Shown: one piece after another, positions 39,788 through 48,056 of the stretch
How the letters are laid out: each line of letters starts with the position of its first letter
Position numbering within the stretch: position 1 is the first letter of the stretch
Assembly (NCBI GenBank): GCA_017577575.1
Contig: PKRG01000007.1
Span: 54,799 to 118,798, forward strand
Source: Acidimicrobiia bacterium
Lineage (GTDB): Bacteria > Actinomycetota > Acidimicrobiia > Spongiisociales > ZC4RG35
Direction: 5' to 3'
DNA: 64,000 bases
Notes under the pieces: model-generated
The model's input: the letters and a program-made list of their open reading frames with translations, nothing else
What the model was told of the DNA's origin: nothing
The model's database searches: none
Translations under genes and position numbers: made by a program

Positions 39788-39958
39788 GGATCTGCTCCGT
39801 CGCCGCCTGCCTGTCTCTGTACTCAAGGCTATCCGCAGGGAGCCGGCCGCGCCGGTCTGGCGTGCAGAGCGCTTCTGCTACCATTTCTGGGTCGGATCGT
39901 GACGCCCGCCTCACGGCGGGGTTCACTGGCGATTCCCCTTCACAACTGAAGAACGACT

Positions 39959-40032
<74 letters not shown>

Positions 40033-40043
40033 CTGGTCTTCCT

Positions 40044-40086
40044 CTGTGAAGATCCTTCCTCGTATTCCCCGCAGGAATCTTCACAG
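40044..40086. terminator. Ten-bp inverted repeat after tRNA-Arg
   Basis: CTGTGAAGAT (40044-40053) and ATCTTCACAG (40077-40086) are perfect inverted copies separated by 23 bases, with a further TTCC/GGA partial pairing inside. It lies between tRNA-Arg and the truncated regulator pseudogene, so it may end either transcript. No T-run is present. Confidence 0.4.
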
Positions 40087-40120
40087 CCTGACGCGTTGTC
40101 GGCCTCGCTCCGGCTGCCTC

Positions 40121-41457
40121 TCAGCGCCGGAAGCGAGACCGCAACTCTGTCCCCAACCCATCTACCCCACTCGAGTCGAACGTTAGGCCCCGCGCCGTTC
40201 TCGCGTCGCCGCGCAGCCAGTGGGCGCTGGCCTTCCACGCGCACAAGGCGGCGCCGTCGGCGGGGCTGGCCGTTTCGGGGTCTGCCGCCTCGTAGACGGC
40301 CAACGCCGCCCCCACGTCTCCCCGCAGGTAGTGGCCGAGCCCCACCCGCCAGGCGATGCGGGCAGGGATCGGTCCGGAGGCGGGAAGCACCCGGCGGTAG
40401 CGGGCGAGCGCTCCGTCCCAGTCTCCGAGGAGCTGTTTCGCCTCGCCGGCGAAGAGGGCGAGCTCGGGATCGCCGCCGTAGTCCAGCCTCTCGACCAGCT
40501 CGTCGATCTGGCGGGCCATGCCCCGGGCCATCATCTCTTCGCCGCGCCGATGGAGGAACGAGATAGCCGCGGAGGTGTCCCCGGACGTGCCGTGGCAGAG
40601 CATCGCCTCGGCCAGGTGCCCCTCCGCCTCGTACCACTCCGCTGCCCGCGACAGCACCGGGCCCGACGAAGCCGTGGGGCCGTGGACCCGGAGGAAGGCG
40701 CGGACCACCGGGGCCACCGCCCGGCCCTGTGGAGCATCGGGCACCTCGGCGAAGAGGTGGCTGGTCCCGGGACCCAAGTCGATCGCCTCGAGTACCGGGG
40801 CGGTCGGGCGGAGATGGGAGATCAACTCCGGGTTCACCCAGGGGAGGGGACTCACCAGCGCCAACGCCTCCAGAGTCTCTCGTGGCACGCGCGCCAGCAT
40901 CTCCTCGGCGAGAAGGCGAGTTCTTTCTCGGTGATGGTGGCGGCCTCTCCGGCGAGGGCGAGGCGTGAGGTGGGGAAGGGCAGCTGGTTGCGGGAGGCGG
41001 CGACGATGTGCAGGAGGGGCGGGGCGTTGCGGCACAGCGTCGCCAGGAAGCCGACGCTCTCGTCGGAGTCGTCTATCTCGTGGACGTCGTCGACGACGAG
41101 GACGGTGTCGCGGGTCAGGACGCGGGACAGGTCTTGGGCGAGGGCGGCGGCCACCGCCTCCAGGCGCCCGGAGTCACCCGCTCCTTCGATGGCGAGGAGG
41201 ATCTCGGAGGACAGCCCGGGCACCAACAGGCGCGTCTTCTCGTACAGCGCGTGGGCGAACTGGGAAACGGCGGTGTCGACCGACGTGCATGTGTGCCAGA
41301 TGGCGCGCCCGGGCTCGAACACTTGGGTCAACAGTGTCGTCTTGCCGTAGCCGGGGCCGGCGTTGAGCACCGTGAGGCGGCGGGTGGTGGCTTCGGCGAG
41401 GCGCGCCTCGACGCGAGGGCGGCGAAGAATCCCTTCGTGGGATCCGGGCATGGCCAC
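40121..41457 (-). pseudogene. Truncated, frameshifted MalT/LuxR-type ATPase regulator
   Basis: The first part (41457 to about 40910) encodes the N-terminal STAND ATPase of MalT-like regulators: Walker A NAGPGYGKTTLL, Walker B VLVVDDVHEIDD and TSRLALAGEAATITEKELAFS. The frame then shifts, and the second part (about 40915 to 40121) continues as EEMLARVPRETLEALALVS and a TPR-like helical region. About 80 residues normally between these points are missing and the junction sits in a short sequence (TCGCCGAGGAG) that would fit both the AFSPEE and LAEE codons. This suggests a deletion between short matching sequences. The protein also stops without the rest of the TPR region and the LuxR helix-turn-helix. 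Not a functional regulator as it stands. Confidence 0.75.
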
Positions 41458-41676
41458 GCTCCCCTTTGGCGTCGAGTCGAACCCTACCCGGGCGGGCTGG
41501 AGCGCTCCTCGGCTACGATCTCGGGGTCGACCGAAGGGTGGCTAGGGTTCCGGCCGGGCGACCGGCGTCTGGTCCGAGCGCCACAGAAGGCCGCAGGGCG
41601 GCTCGCACCTCATCGGACAAAAGCCTCGAGGGGATAGGTCGGCACGGGAGAACGCGTGCCGATCAGGAGGCTGAGA

Positions 41677-42627
41677 ATGGAACCGAAGTCCGATCGCCGA
41701 GCCCTCGCCCTGGCTCTCGTCGTCACCGTCCTATGGAGCTCCTCGTGGATACTGATCCGATGGGGCCTCGACGACCACGGACTGCGGCCTCTCGGGTTCG
41801 CCGGGCTCCGCTACTCCGCGGCCGCCGTCGTCCTCGGCGCCTGGGTGGCGGCTCGTCCCCGAGCCAGGCAGGCGCTCAAGGGGCTCACCTGGCGTGACAT
41901 CGGACACCTCCTCGCCCTCGGGGTCGTCTTCTACACCCTGACCCAGGGCGCTCAGTTCGTGGCGATCGACAGCCAGCCGGCGGCCACCACCAGCCTCGTC
42001 CTGGCGCTGACACCTCTCGTCGTGGGCCTGATCTCCCGTCGCCTCCTCGGTGAGCCACCCAGCTCTCGCCAGTTGGCCGGCACCGCGGTGATCTTCGGGG
42101 GTGCCCTCGCCTACTTCAGCGGGGCCCTCGGGTTCACTCCCACCGGGATGGTGGCGGCCGCGGTCGCTCTCGGATCCAACGCCGGGGCGTCGATCCTGGG
42201 CCGCCGGGTCAACCGGAGCGGCCGGTTCCCGGCCGAGGTCGTCACCTTGCTCAGCATGGGGATGGGAGCCGCGTTGCTGGTGGCGGTGGGATTCGCCACC
42301 GAAGGCGTCCCCCGCCTCGATGCCGCCGGGTGGCTGATCGTGGCATGGCTGGCCGTGGCCAACACCGCGCTGGCGTTCACCATGTGGAACTGGTCGCTTC
42401 GCCGCCTGTCGGCGACGGCCTCGGCCGCGATCAACAACACCATGCTGATCCAGATCGCCCTCCTGGCATGGGTGTTCCTCGGCGAGCGCCCGAGCCTCTC
42501 CCAGTGGGTCGGCATCATCACCGTCGTCGCCGGCGTCGTCATGTCCACCGCCTCCGACTCCGGCCATCGAAGGTTTCGAGCAAGGGGCGGCGGGAATACC
42601 CGGACGATGTCTGGAGACCACTGGTGA
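41677..42627 (+). CDS. EamA/DMT-family transporter
   Basis: A 316-residue drug/metabolite transporter with about ten transmembrane helices in two EamA repeats: one begins ALALVVTVLWSSSWILIRWG, the other GMVAAAVALGSNAGASILG. WNWSLRRLSATASAAINNTM and FLGERPSLSQWVGIITVVAG are typical of the second repeat. The ATG at 41677 has AGGAGG six bases upstream. The substrate is unknown. The TGA overlaps the next start (GTGA). Confidence 0.88.
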   Translation: MEPKSDRRALALALVVTVLWSSSWILIRWGLDDHGLRPLGFAGLRYSAAAVVLGAWVAARPRARQALKGLTWRDIGHLLALGVVFYTLTQGAQFVAIDSQPAATTSLVLALTPLVVGLISRRLLGEPPSSRQLAGTAVIFGGALAYFSGALGFTPTGMVAAAVALGSNAGASILGRRVNRSGRFPAEVVTLLSMGMGAALLVAVGFATEGVPRLDAAGWLIVAWLAVANTALAFTMWNWSLRRLSATASAAINNTMLIQIALLAWVFLGERPSLSQWVGIITVVAGVVMSTASDSGHRRFRARGGGNTRTMSGDHW

Positions 42628-43028
42628 CCGAGACCTATCGCGGCCCCGATTCCGACCGCTCGTTGGGTGATCTGGCCGGTCATCTCACCACCGAGATCGG
42701 CGGCCTGCTCGGCGACCACCTGCAACTCGCCCGGATGGAGATATCCGACGACCTCAGGCAAGCGGGGAAGGGTGCCCGGCTTGTGGGCGGAGCCGCCATG
42801 TCGGGCTGGATCGCCGCCCTCCTGCTCTCGATGGCGGCGGCGTTCGGCCTCGCCGAGGTCGTCGAGACTTGGCTCGCCTTCCTCGTCGTGGGGGCGGTGT
42901 GGGCCATCCTGGCGGCGGTGATGGCCCTGCGGGGGCGCAAGGAGATCGAAGAGACCGACCTCCGCCCCGAGGCGACCCTGGACGAGATCTCCCGCGACAA
43001 GCAGTGGATCGGCGGGAACAGGTCTTGA
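42624..43028 (+). CDS. Holin-superfamily-like (DUF1469) membrane protein
   Basis: A 134-residue protein: an amphipathic helical N-terminus (SLGDLAGHLTTEIGGLLGDHLQLARMEI) followed by two transmembrane helices (GWIAALLLSMAAAFGLAEVV and WLAFLVVGAVWAILAAVMAL) and a charged tail. This is the pattern of the chromosomal phage-holin-like/DUF1469 family of actinobacteria. No lysin or other phage gene is near, so it is a housekeeping membrane protein rather than a phage holin. It overlaps the DMT gene (GTGA). Confidence 0.78.
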   Translation: MTETYRGPDSDRSLGDLAGHLTTEIGGLLGDHLQLARMEISDDLRQAGKGARLVGGAAMSGWIAALLLSMAAAFGLAEVVETWLAFLVVGAVWAILAAVMALRGRKEIEETDLRPEATLDEISRDKQWIGGNRS

Positions 43029-43209
43029 GCCTCACATCGAATCGAAGCCGGGTTCCAGCCGACCTAGCCGCGCGGGCCCGGATATGGTTCGCCGGGTGCT
43101 CTGCGGTGGGTTTGGAGACCGTCGTCGACGGGAAACAGGGAGCCGATAAGTACCGGAGACCTATGCGAAAGCCAGGTTCAACGTGTCCCGACTCCGTAGA
43201 GTGGCCATG

Positions 43210-43605
43210 GTGCCGAGTCTCGAACTGAGACCCGAACCGGCGAGTCCAGGACTAGCCAGAGCATTCGTTCGTCAGTTGCTGGCGGACTGGGGGGTGGAGG
43301 CTGGGATCGCTGACGACGCCGAGTTGCTGGTCACCGAACTGGTGACCAATGCAGTCGTCCACGCCCGCACCTCCGTTCATGTGGAGATCCATCGCGACGG
43401 CGACCGTCTGCGATTCGCCGTGTCCGACGGGAGCAGCCGCCAGGTGCAGCTCCGCATCCCCAGCCCGGAAGCGGTCACCGGTAGGGGCATCTATCTGCTC
43501 GACCTGCTGTCGCCCGGGTGGGATGTCGTCACCACCGCCGGCGGCAAGACGGTTAGGTTCAGCCTGCCGGCGAACGCCGAGGCCGACTTCCGCGTCGACG
43601 CCTGA
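43210..43605 (+). CDS. RsbW/SpoIIAB-like ATP-binding anti-sigma kinase domain
   Basis: A 131-residue HATPase_c domain. The N-box is DAELLVTELVTNAVVHA, the G1 region FAVSDGSSRQ and the G2 region TGRGIYLLDLLSPGWDV. Such proteins bind sigma factors or phosphorylate STAS antagonists. GTG 43210 follows TAGAGT (43197-43202) by seven bases; an ATG three bases earlier is the alternative. It converges with the STAS antagonist gene eight bases away. No partner sigma factor is in the window. Confidence 0.85.
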   Translation: MPSLELRPEPASPGLARAFVRQLLADWGVEAGIADDAELLVTELVTNAVVHARTSVHVEIHRDGDRLRFAVSDGSSRQVQLRIPSPEAVTGRGIYLLDLLSPGWDVVTTAGGKTVRFSLPANAEADFRVDA

Positions 43606-43612
43606 GCCCCGT

Positions 43613-43933
43613 TCAGCTCCCGCCCAGGTACTCGTTCACGCCCGCCAACTGCAGCACCCGCGCCACGCGCGGCTGGGGCCCACGCACCGAGAAGCTGCGT
43701 CCGGCGTCGGCCAGCCGCTGCTTGGCCCCGACGAGGGCACTGAGGGCCGTCGAGTCGATGAAGGTGACGTGGGAGAGGTCGACGACGACCTCGTCCGAGT
43801 CGGCCCGTGACACGTCCGCCAGCGCCGCCCGGAGGACGTCGACGTTCCCGTAGTCGATCTCCCCGTGAGGCGACACCACCGTCGTCGTCCCGTTCGTGGT
43901 CACGTCGATGTCTAGGCCGGCTGGGGTGGTCAC
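43613..43933 (-). CDS. STAS-domain anti-sigma factor antagonist
   Basis: A 106-residue STAS domain (SpoIIAA/RsbV type). VVSPHGEIDYGNVDVLRAAL leads to the phosphorylatable serine in FIDSTALSALVGAKQRL, the standard DSxxL context. It is encoded 19 bases after the large phosphatase and begins with GTG. In partner-switching, dephosphorylated antagonist sequesters the anti-sigma kinase; the convergent HATPase gene is the likely partner. Confidence 0.9.
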   Translation of the reverse strand: MTTPAGLDIDVTTNGTTTVVSPHGEIDYGNVDVLRAALADVSRADSDEVVVDLSHVTFIDSTALSALVGAKQRLADAGRSFSVRGPQPRVARVLQLAGVNEYLGGS

Positions 43934-43952
43934 GAGTGTCCTCGGCTCGGAG

Positions 43953-46900
43953 TCAGGAGTTGCAGCGAATCAGCAACACCGCGGCGTCGTCGCGGCTCTC
44001 CGACTCACCATATCGGTCCTGCAGGACCTGATCCAATGAGTCGAGAGCACTCGATGCGTCGAGTGCCGCCCAGTCGTCCACGAGCCGAAGCAGGTCCGTG
44101 TCGGTCAAGGCATCCGGCACCGGCACGTCGGTCACCCCGTCCGTGTAGATGAGGAGGCTCTCTCCGCCACCCAACACGACCTCCGTCTCGGTCAGCTCCA
44201 CGGATTCGATCAGGCCGAGAACGGTCCCGGGGGAGCCCACGAACTCACACCCCGCTCCCGGCCGTTTCAGGATCGGCAGCGGATGGCCTCCCACCGCGAA
44301 GCGGAAGTGAAAGCCGGAAGGTCCGGTGCGCTCCAGGATCCCGAAGATCGCCGTGCAGTAGCTCTCGGTCGTGCGGGCCTGGGACAGGAACGCTTCGTGG
44401 ACCCAGTGGAGAACCTCCCTCGGGCTGCGACCGTGGCGGGCAGCGGCCCGGGCCGTGTAGCGAGCAATACCCGTCATGGCCGCCGCCGCCACGCCCTTGC
44501 CCGAGACGTCACCGACCATCACCCCCCAGCGGTCGTCTCCCAACTCGATGAGGTCGTAGAAGTCGCCGCCGACCTCCGACAGCTCCGAGGCGGGCCAGTA
44601 TCGGGCCGCGATCTCCAGACCCGGGATGGTGGGCAGAGACGACGGAAGCAGGCTCCGTTGCAGCGTCATCGCCGTGCTGCGATGACGCTCGAAGGCCCGC
44701 CGGCTCTCGACGGCGGCACCCATGCGGCTCGCCAGGTCCTCGGCCAACAGCACCTCCTCCGAAGAGAACGGGTGGTTCGACCGGTGGCGGGCGAGGAGCA
44801 TCGCTCCCAGCGGGCCGGACGCACCCGGGAGGGGCACCGTCATCGCCGACCCCAGCTCGAGAGTCTGGCACAGGTCCCGCAGCAGGGCGTCGGCGAGATC
44901 GGTGGCGTACTCGTCGTCGATCAGTGGATGGACTTCGGGCTTGCCGGAGCGGATCACCTCGGCGAAGCCTTGCGACACGGCGGGGTCGAAAGGATTACGG
45001 GTGACGATCTCGTCGATCGTGCCCGCCGCGTCGGGGTTGCGATGGCTTCGAACCACGAGAGGCGGCCCGGAGTCGGACAGGGCGGCGATGACGCAACAGT
45101 CGGCGATGGTGTCGGCCGCCAGCTTCGCCATCCTCTCCAGCTGGGTGCCGAGCGGACCCGGCTGGTTGACGATGTCGGCGAGCATGCCGATGAGCTCGGA
45201 CCGTTGGCGGGCGGCCCGCTCGATCTCGTAGGCCCGGCTCCGGTCGATGGCAGTGGCGATGCGTTCGGCGGCGATCTCGAGGATCTCCACGTCCTGTTCG
45301 GTGAGCGGCCTGTCGGGGCCGGCGCCGACGTCGAGGACCCCGATGACCCTTCCCCCGGATCGGAGAGGAACTCCCGCTTCGGAGACGACGTGATCCGGGA
45401 AGGCGGGGCGGATCACCTCGTGGCGGGTGATGTCGTCGATGATGCGCGGCTTGCCCGTGGCGCTGATCGTGCCGGCGAGTCCCCGGCCGACCGGCACGCG
45501 GGCCAGGTCCTCGCCGGTGGTCCCGTATTGGCCCCTGACCTCCAGCATCTCTCCTGTCTCGTCGACGAGGAAGATGCGGACCGCGTCGCAGCCGATGGCG
45601 GTGGCGATCCTCCCCGGCAGCTCCTGCAGCAGCTCTTCGAAAGAGAGCCGGGACAGGGCGGCATCGGTGATCTGGTCGATGCTGAGGAGCCGGGCATGGG
45701 CGGCTTGCGCCTGTTCCAGGGCCTGGGCCCGGCCCAGCGTCTGGGCGCAGATGTGGGCGACGATCGAGAGGTGGCGCGACACCTCTTCGCCGATCGGGTT
45801 GGGGTCGTCGAATCCGATCCCCAGCGCCCCTATCGCCTTGCCTTGCACGATGAGGGGGAACATGAAGGAGGTGGCCGGGAAGTCCTCGGGGGAGGCGCCT
45901 TCGGCGAGTTGGGGGTATCGCAGGGCGAAGTCGTCCCAGCCGTGGATCACCAGCGGTGCCTGGGTGCGCACCGCGTCGGTGGGCCCGGCGGCCGCGTCGA
46001 GGGGTATCGCCTCGAACCTCGTCGTCGTGTCTCGGTCGTATCCGTGGATCGCCAGGGCGCGGAGCTCGCCGCCGGCCTCGTCGACGAGGAACAGGCTCCC
46101 TTTCGTCGCCCCGACCGCGGGGAGGAGGTGATGGACGACTGTCTCGGCGACTTCGTAGGCGGTGGCGGCACCCGCCAACCGGCCGAGGACCGACTCCAGA
46201 GCCTGGGACCGGGATGCGGCGCGCCCGGCGGCGTCGTGGAGGTCGGCTCGCTGGAGCGACTGGGCGCTCATGCCGGCGATCGTCGCCGCCAGCTCCATCT
46301 CCTCGTCGAGGAACTCGTGGGGCTCGGCGTACCCGTAGGCGAGGACGGCACGCACCTCCCCGCCGAGCACCACCGGGTAGGCGAGGAAGGCTTCGGCGCC
46401 GTGGAAGGGGTGGCCGGGGAACATGGCCTCGGCCTCCTGGCGGGACGACAGGTAGACCGCCTCGCCGGTTCGGGCGACGTGCGCCACCGCCGTCGCCGAG
46501 TCGATCGGAAGCGATCGGTAGAAGTCGAGGACGTCCCGGGAGGCGCCCCGGGCGGCGCGCAGGGTCAGCCGGCCGATGTCCGGCTCGACCATCGTGAAGA
46601 AGCCGCCGTCGGCGCCGAGGGCGGCAGCGCCTTGATCCACCAGGACTCGGGCGACGTCGTCCACCCCCGCCGCTCCGGCCAGCCGCACCGCCAGGATCTG
46701 GAGTTGGGCGAAACGCGCCCAAGCCAGCTCCAGCGAATCCTGGGTGGCGCGCTCGGCTTCGGTGGGCCCGAGGGTCCGGTCGTATTCGTCGTACTCGCGG
46801 TGACGATGACTCGTGTCGAGGGCGATCCCGAAGCCGCGTTCTGTGGCGCCTCCGTCGCCGGATACGAACTCACCCCGGCTCTCGATCCAACGCAGCGTGC

Positions 46901-47162
46901 CGTCGGGCCACACACAGCGGTGCTCGAAGACGAAAGACGACGCCGTGGCCATCGCTTCCTGGACGGCCTCGATGGCGCGGCGGCGGTCTTCGGGGTGGAT
47001 GAGGTCGGCCCATGCCTCGAAGGTCCCGCCGAAGGCGCCGGGGTCCAAGCCGTAGAGCCGCTCGATCGTGGGATCCCAGCGGATTCGGCCGTCGGCGAGG
47101 TCCCAGGTCCAGTAGCCGACCCCGGCTAGCGCAGGGGCGTTGGGGGCAGGGCCGGTGCTCAT
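43953..47162 (-). CDS. PAS/multi-GAF sensor with C-terminal SpoIIE/RsbU-type PP2C phosphatase
   Basis: A 1069-residue signalling protein. A PAS_3 domain occupies about 10-120 (YWTWDLADGRIRWDPTIERL, RCVWPDGTLRWIESRGEF). Four GAF-like domains follow at roughly 155-295, 320-470, 500-650 and 660-830 (for example ALGADGGFFTMVE, IPLDAAAGPTDAVRTQAP). The C-terminal phosphatase (about 850-1066) shows ARYWPASELSEVGGDFYDLI, VGDVSGKGVAAAAM and LLIYTDGVTDV, with metal-binding aspartates. It should dephosphorylate the STAS protein encoded next. Signals are unknown. There are no transmembrane helices, so it senses internal cues. An unusually long GAF array for one chain. Confidence 0.9.
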   Translation of the reverse strand: MSTGPAPNAPALAGVGYWTWDLADGRIRWDPTIERLYGLDPGAFGGTFEAWADLIHPEDRRRAIEAVQEAMATASSFVFEHRCVWPDGTLRWIESRGEFVSGDGGATERGFGIALDTSHRHREYDEYDRTLGPTEAERATQDSLELAWARFAQLQILAVRLAGAAGVDDVARVLVDQGAAALGADGGFFTMVEPDIGRLTLRAARGASRDVLDFYRSLPIDSATAVAHVARTGEAVYLSSRQEAEAMFPGHPFHGAEAFLAYPVVLGGEVRAVLAYGYAEPHEFLDEEMELAATIAGMSAQSLQRADLHDAAGRAASRSQALESVLGRLAGAATAYEVAETVVHHLLPAVGATKGSLFLVDEAGGELRALAIHGYDRDTTTRFEAIPLDAAAGPTDAVRTQAPLVIHGWDDFALRYPQLAEGASPEDFPATSFMFPLIVQGKAIGALGIGFDDPNPIGEEVSRHLSIVAHICAQTLGRAQALEQAQAAHARLLSIDQITDAALSRLSFEELLQELPGRIATAIGCDAVRIFLVDETGEMLEVRGQYGTTGEDLARVPVGRGLAGTISATGKPRIIDDITRHEVIRPAFPDHVVSEAGVPLRSGGRVIGVLDVGAGPDRPLTEQDVEILEIAAERIATAIDRSRAYEIERAARQRSELIGMLADIVNQPGPLGTQLERMAKLAADTIADCCVIAALSDSGPPLVVRSHRNPDAAGTIDEIVTRNPFDPAVSQGFAEVIRSGKPEVHPLIDDEYATDLADALLRDLCQTLELGSAMTVPLPGASGPLGAMLLARHRSNHPFSSEEVLLAEDLASRMGAAVESRRAFERHRSTAMTLQRSLLPSSLPTIPGLEIAARYWPASELSEVGGDFYDLIELGDDRWGVMVGDVSGKGVAAAAMTGIARYTARAAARHGRSPREVLHWVHEAFLSQARTTESYCTAIFGILERTGPSGFHFRFAVGGHPLPILKRPGAGCEFVGSPGTVLGLIESVELTETEVVLGGGESLLIYTDGVTDVPVPDALTDTDLLRLVDDWAALDASSALDSLDQVLQDRYGESESRDDAAVLLIRCNS

Positions 47163-47279
47163 CGTGGGGAAGTGGGGTTGCTGAGAAGCTGATTCGGGAT
47201 CGAAACCGCCTGATACGTCGACTCGAACAATACGCCCGGGTCGGGCGGCGCCGCAGCGAGAAACCGTGTCAGTGCGGAA

Positions 47280-48056
47280 TCACTGCTGGCACGACGGGCA
47301 CCAGTAGGTGATGCGGGCGGGGGTGCCGAGCCAGCCCTCCTGGATCTCGGTGCGGCACCTGCGACACGGCTTTCCCGCTCTCCCGTAGACCCACAGCGAG
47401 CCGTCGCCGAGCCCGCGAGTAGAGCGGTTGTACCGGCGGGTGTTGGGGAGCATCAGCCGGCGGGCCCGTTCGGCGAGGCGCCTCCGGGTGGCGGCGTCGA
47501 TCGTGGCCATGGTCCGGTCCGGGGCGAGGCGCTCCAGGAACAGGACCTCGGACTTGTACACGTTGCCGACGCCCGCCATGACCCGCTGGTCGAGCAGGAA
47601 GTCGCACACCGGGCGGTCGGGCGGGTAACGGCCGGCGCGTTCCTCGAAGGCTCCGACATCGAACTCGTCGGCCAGGAGATCGGGCCCGAGCCGGGCAAGC
47701 GCCCCGTCGATCGCCGCTCTCTTGCCGACCTCCACCTTGGGGGCGCCGACCGCCCACACCGCCCCGCGGTCGGTTCTCAGCCCCAGCCTCACCCCGGCGA
47801 GGTCACGGTCCCGGCCGGGCGGCGTCACCTGGACGGTGCCGTTCATCCCCAAGTGGATGCGCACGGTGAGACCGGAGTCGAAGTCGATGAGCAGGTTCTT
47901 GCCCACGGTGCGGACCGCTTCCACCTTGCGGTCGAGGATCGCCGGCGAATGGCGGCGGATGGCCTTCGCCGATCCTTCCACGGCGGTCACCACCGCGCCG
48001 GCGAGCACGTTCCTGGCCCGATGGGCGGCCTTGGCGTAGGTGTCACCTTCCGGCAC
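47280..48056 (-). CDS. Endonuclease VIII-like DNA glycosylase (Nei2 type)
   Basis: A 258-residue Fpg/Nei-family glycosylase/AP lyase that excises oxidised bases. The N-terminal catalytic MPEGDT (Pro2, Glu3) marks the Nei branch. HLGMNGTVQV, DQRVMAGVGNVYKSEVLFL (helix-two-turn-helix) and a C-terminal zinc finger (CRRCRTEIQEG to WCPSCQQ) complete the family. It overlaps the end of lhr by 14 bases, the same gene pair as in mycobacteria, which supports joint action in repair. Confidence 0.93.
   Translation of the reverse strand: MPEGDTYAKAAHRARNVLAGAVVTAVEGSAKAIRRHSPAILDRKVEAVRTVGKNLLIDFDSGLTVRIHLGMNGTVQVTPPGRDRDLAGVRLGLRTDRGAVWAVGAPKVEVGKRAAIDGALARLGPDLLADEFDVGAFEERAGRYPPDRPVCDFLLDQRVMAGVGNVYKSEVLFLERLAPDRTMATIDAATRRRLAERARRLMLPNTRRYNRSTRGLGDGSLWVYGRAGKPCRRCRTEIQEGWLGTPARITYWCPSCQQ

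Noticed and set aside
42624..43028. A prophage remnant suggested by the holin-like protein and the HNH remnant
   Set aside because: The holin-like family is chromosomal in actinobacteria, the HNH piece is 28 kb away, and no integrase, capsid, lysin or attachment repeats are seen.
44283..47129. A 948-codon open frame on the plus strand opposite the PAS-GAF phosphatase gene
   Set aside because: It mirrors the codons of a clearly real protein; in GC-rich genes the antisense frame often stays open. It has no recognisable domain and an odd His/Gly/Arg/Asp-rich composition.
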